Part shown: positions 11,890 through 12,376 of the stretch, in pieces
Numbering within the stretch: the first letter of the stretch is position 1
Layout of the letters: each line of letters starts with the position of its first letter
Assembly (NCBI GenBank): GCA_013331315.1
Contig: DUGQ01000042.1
Coordinates: 1 to 12,376 of the forward strand
Length of the DNA stretch: 12,376 bases
DNA from: Thermoplasmata archaeon
Lineage (GTDB): Archaea; Thermoplasmatota; Thermoplasmata; UBA10834
Reading direction: 5' to 3'
Made by a program: the position numbers and the translations under genes
Notes under the pieces: model-generated
What the model saw: only the letters and a program-made list of their open reading frames with translations
Databases searched by the model: none
Told to the model about the DNA's origin: nothing

Positions 11890-12376
11890 CTACTTCCTTC
11901 CTTTGTCCATTAACAGAAATGAGTTTCCCAGATACGTCTGGAAGTTGTCAGTCAGGAAGTCGAACACTCTAGTTCTCTCCGTTTCCACCTCAAGAGACTC
12001 GACTGTCACCCAGCTTTCGGATTCTCCATTGAATATCTTCCATCCAACCTGGATTTCGGAAGGGTCTTTCACCCATCTCACGAAACCGTCTGAATCGGTA
12101 ACGTAAAGAGGCTGGTCAACGAGCGTCACTCTGAGTGCACCATCATTTATGTTCAGAATCTGGCTCACCCAAGTCGACCAACTCTGAAGCACTCTTTCCA
12201 CTGAATAGGTGCAATTCACAGCATCATACCCAACCACCAAGTCACCCTTGCGGATATCTTCGACCGCCTTCTTCGAGCCATCCGCCATGGTGATTAGCGT
12301 CCCCGCTGCAACGCATCCTCCTCCGACTATCGGTTCGCTAATGTACAGTCCAATACCCCAATCCTCGTAGAGTCTG
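11890..12376 (-). CDS. Hint (hedgehog/intein) domain protein, C-terminal part, cut by the window edge
   Basis: The frame is open to the window edge, so only the last 161 residues are seen. About 20 residues ending EPIVGGG precede Cys21, which opens a Hint domain: CVAAGTLITMADGSKKAVED, then IRKGDLVVGYD, the usual block A of inteins and hedgehog-like autoprocessing domains. A middle strand region has VTLVDQPLYVTDSDGFVRWV where inteins have the TxxH block; the block's His is replaced here (TLVDQPLYV). The end, TRVFDFLTDNFQTYLGNSFL then LMDKGRK, matches the last two Hint strands but lacks the His-Asn and following Cys/Ser/Thr of a splicing intein. The domain is therefore C-terminal in its protein and unlikely to splice; N-terminal cleavage through Cys21 is conceivable. 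The ATG at 12288 is internal, inside block A. What lies before the Hint domain is outside the window. Confidence 0.8.
   Translation of the reverse strand, partial: RLYEDWGIGLYISEPIVGGGCVAAGTLITMADGSKKAVEDIRKGDLVVGYDAVNCTYSVERVLQSWSTWVSQILNINDGALRVTLVDQPLYVTDSDGFVRWVKDPSEIQVGWKIFNGESESWVTVESLEVETERTRVFDFLTDNFQTYLGNSFLLMDKGRK

Noticed and set aside
11890-12376. Complete splicing intein
   Set aside because: The C-terminal His-Asn and a following Cys/Ser/Thr extein residue are missing and the protein stops there.

Overview
The window is archaeal DNA, most likely from a euryarchaeal lineage near the Thermoplasmatota. Supporting signs are an archaeal pantoate kinase next to a fused CoaBC, a HerA-type helicase, a DUF357 protein, a prolyl-tRNA synthetase of archaeal/eukaryotic type, a stand-alone Lrp/AsnC effector domain, and TATA-like boxes about 27-31 bases before start codons that have no Shine-Dalgarno (leaderless genes). 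The phylum is an inference. Two 60-base samples show a compositional change: 44/60 G+C at 7081-7140 (proS) against 25/60 at 11221-11280.

Bases 1-7950 are conserved core genome. In order: the 3' end of glycine dehydrogenase subunit 2; a convergent small Lrp-type effector-domain gene; then thymidylate kinase, CoaBC and pantoate kinase on the + strand. CoaBC and pantoate kinase overlap by ATGA and supply early and middle steps of archaeal coenzyme A synthesis. A DUF357 gene and herA form a - strand pair. herA is divergent from the PRPP synthetase gene, and one TATA-like box lies between the two starts. Prolyl-tRNA synthetase and a small two-helix membrane protein close the core part.

From about 8010 the content changes to an accessory segment. 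It starts with a tyrosine recombinase (8014-9318, - strand), next to a short 15-base direct repeat. It continues with small proteins that match no family I recognise: a 109-residue protein (- strand), a 133-residue His/Arg-rich protein, a membrane-anchored helical protein and a protein with two membrane helices around an extracytoplasmic domain (all + strand). The window ends inside a - strand gene whose product finishes in a Hint (hedgehog/intein) domain with the N-terminal cysteine but no C-terminal His-Asn. This looks like an integrated element or island; its far end is outside the window.

The most unusual signal is an imperfect 41-base direct repeat (34/41 identical) at 9803-9843 and 10990-11030. 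The copies are 1187 bases apart, each upstream of a TATA-like box and a small accessory gene, and each carries internal dyads. I cannot assign it to a known element. No tRNA, rRNA, CRISPR array or complete insertion sequence was seen.
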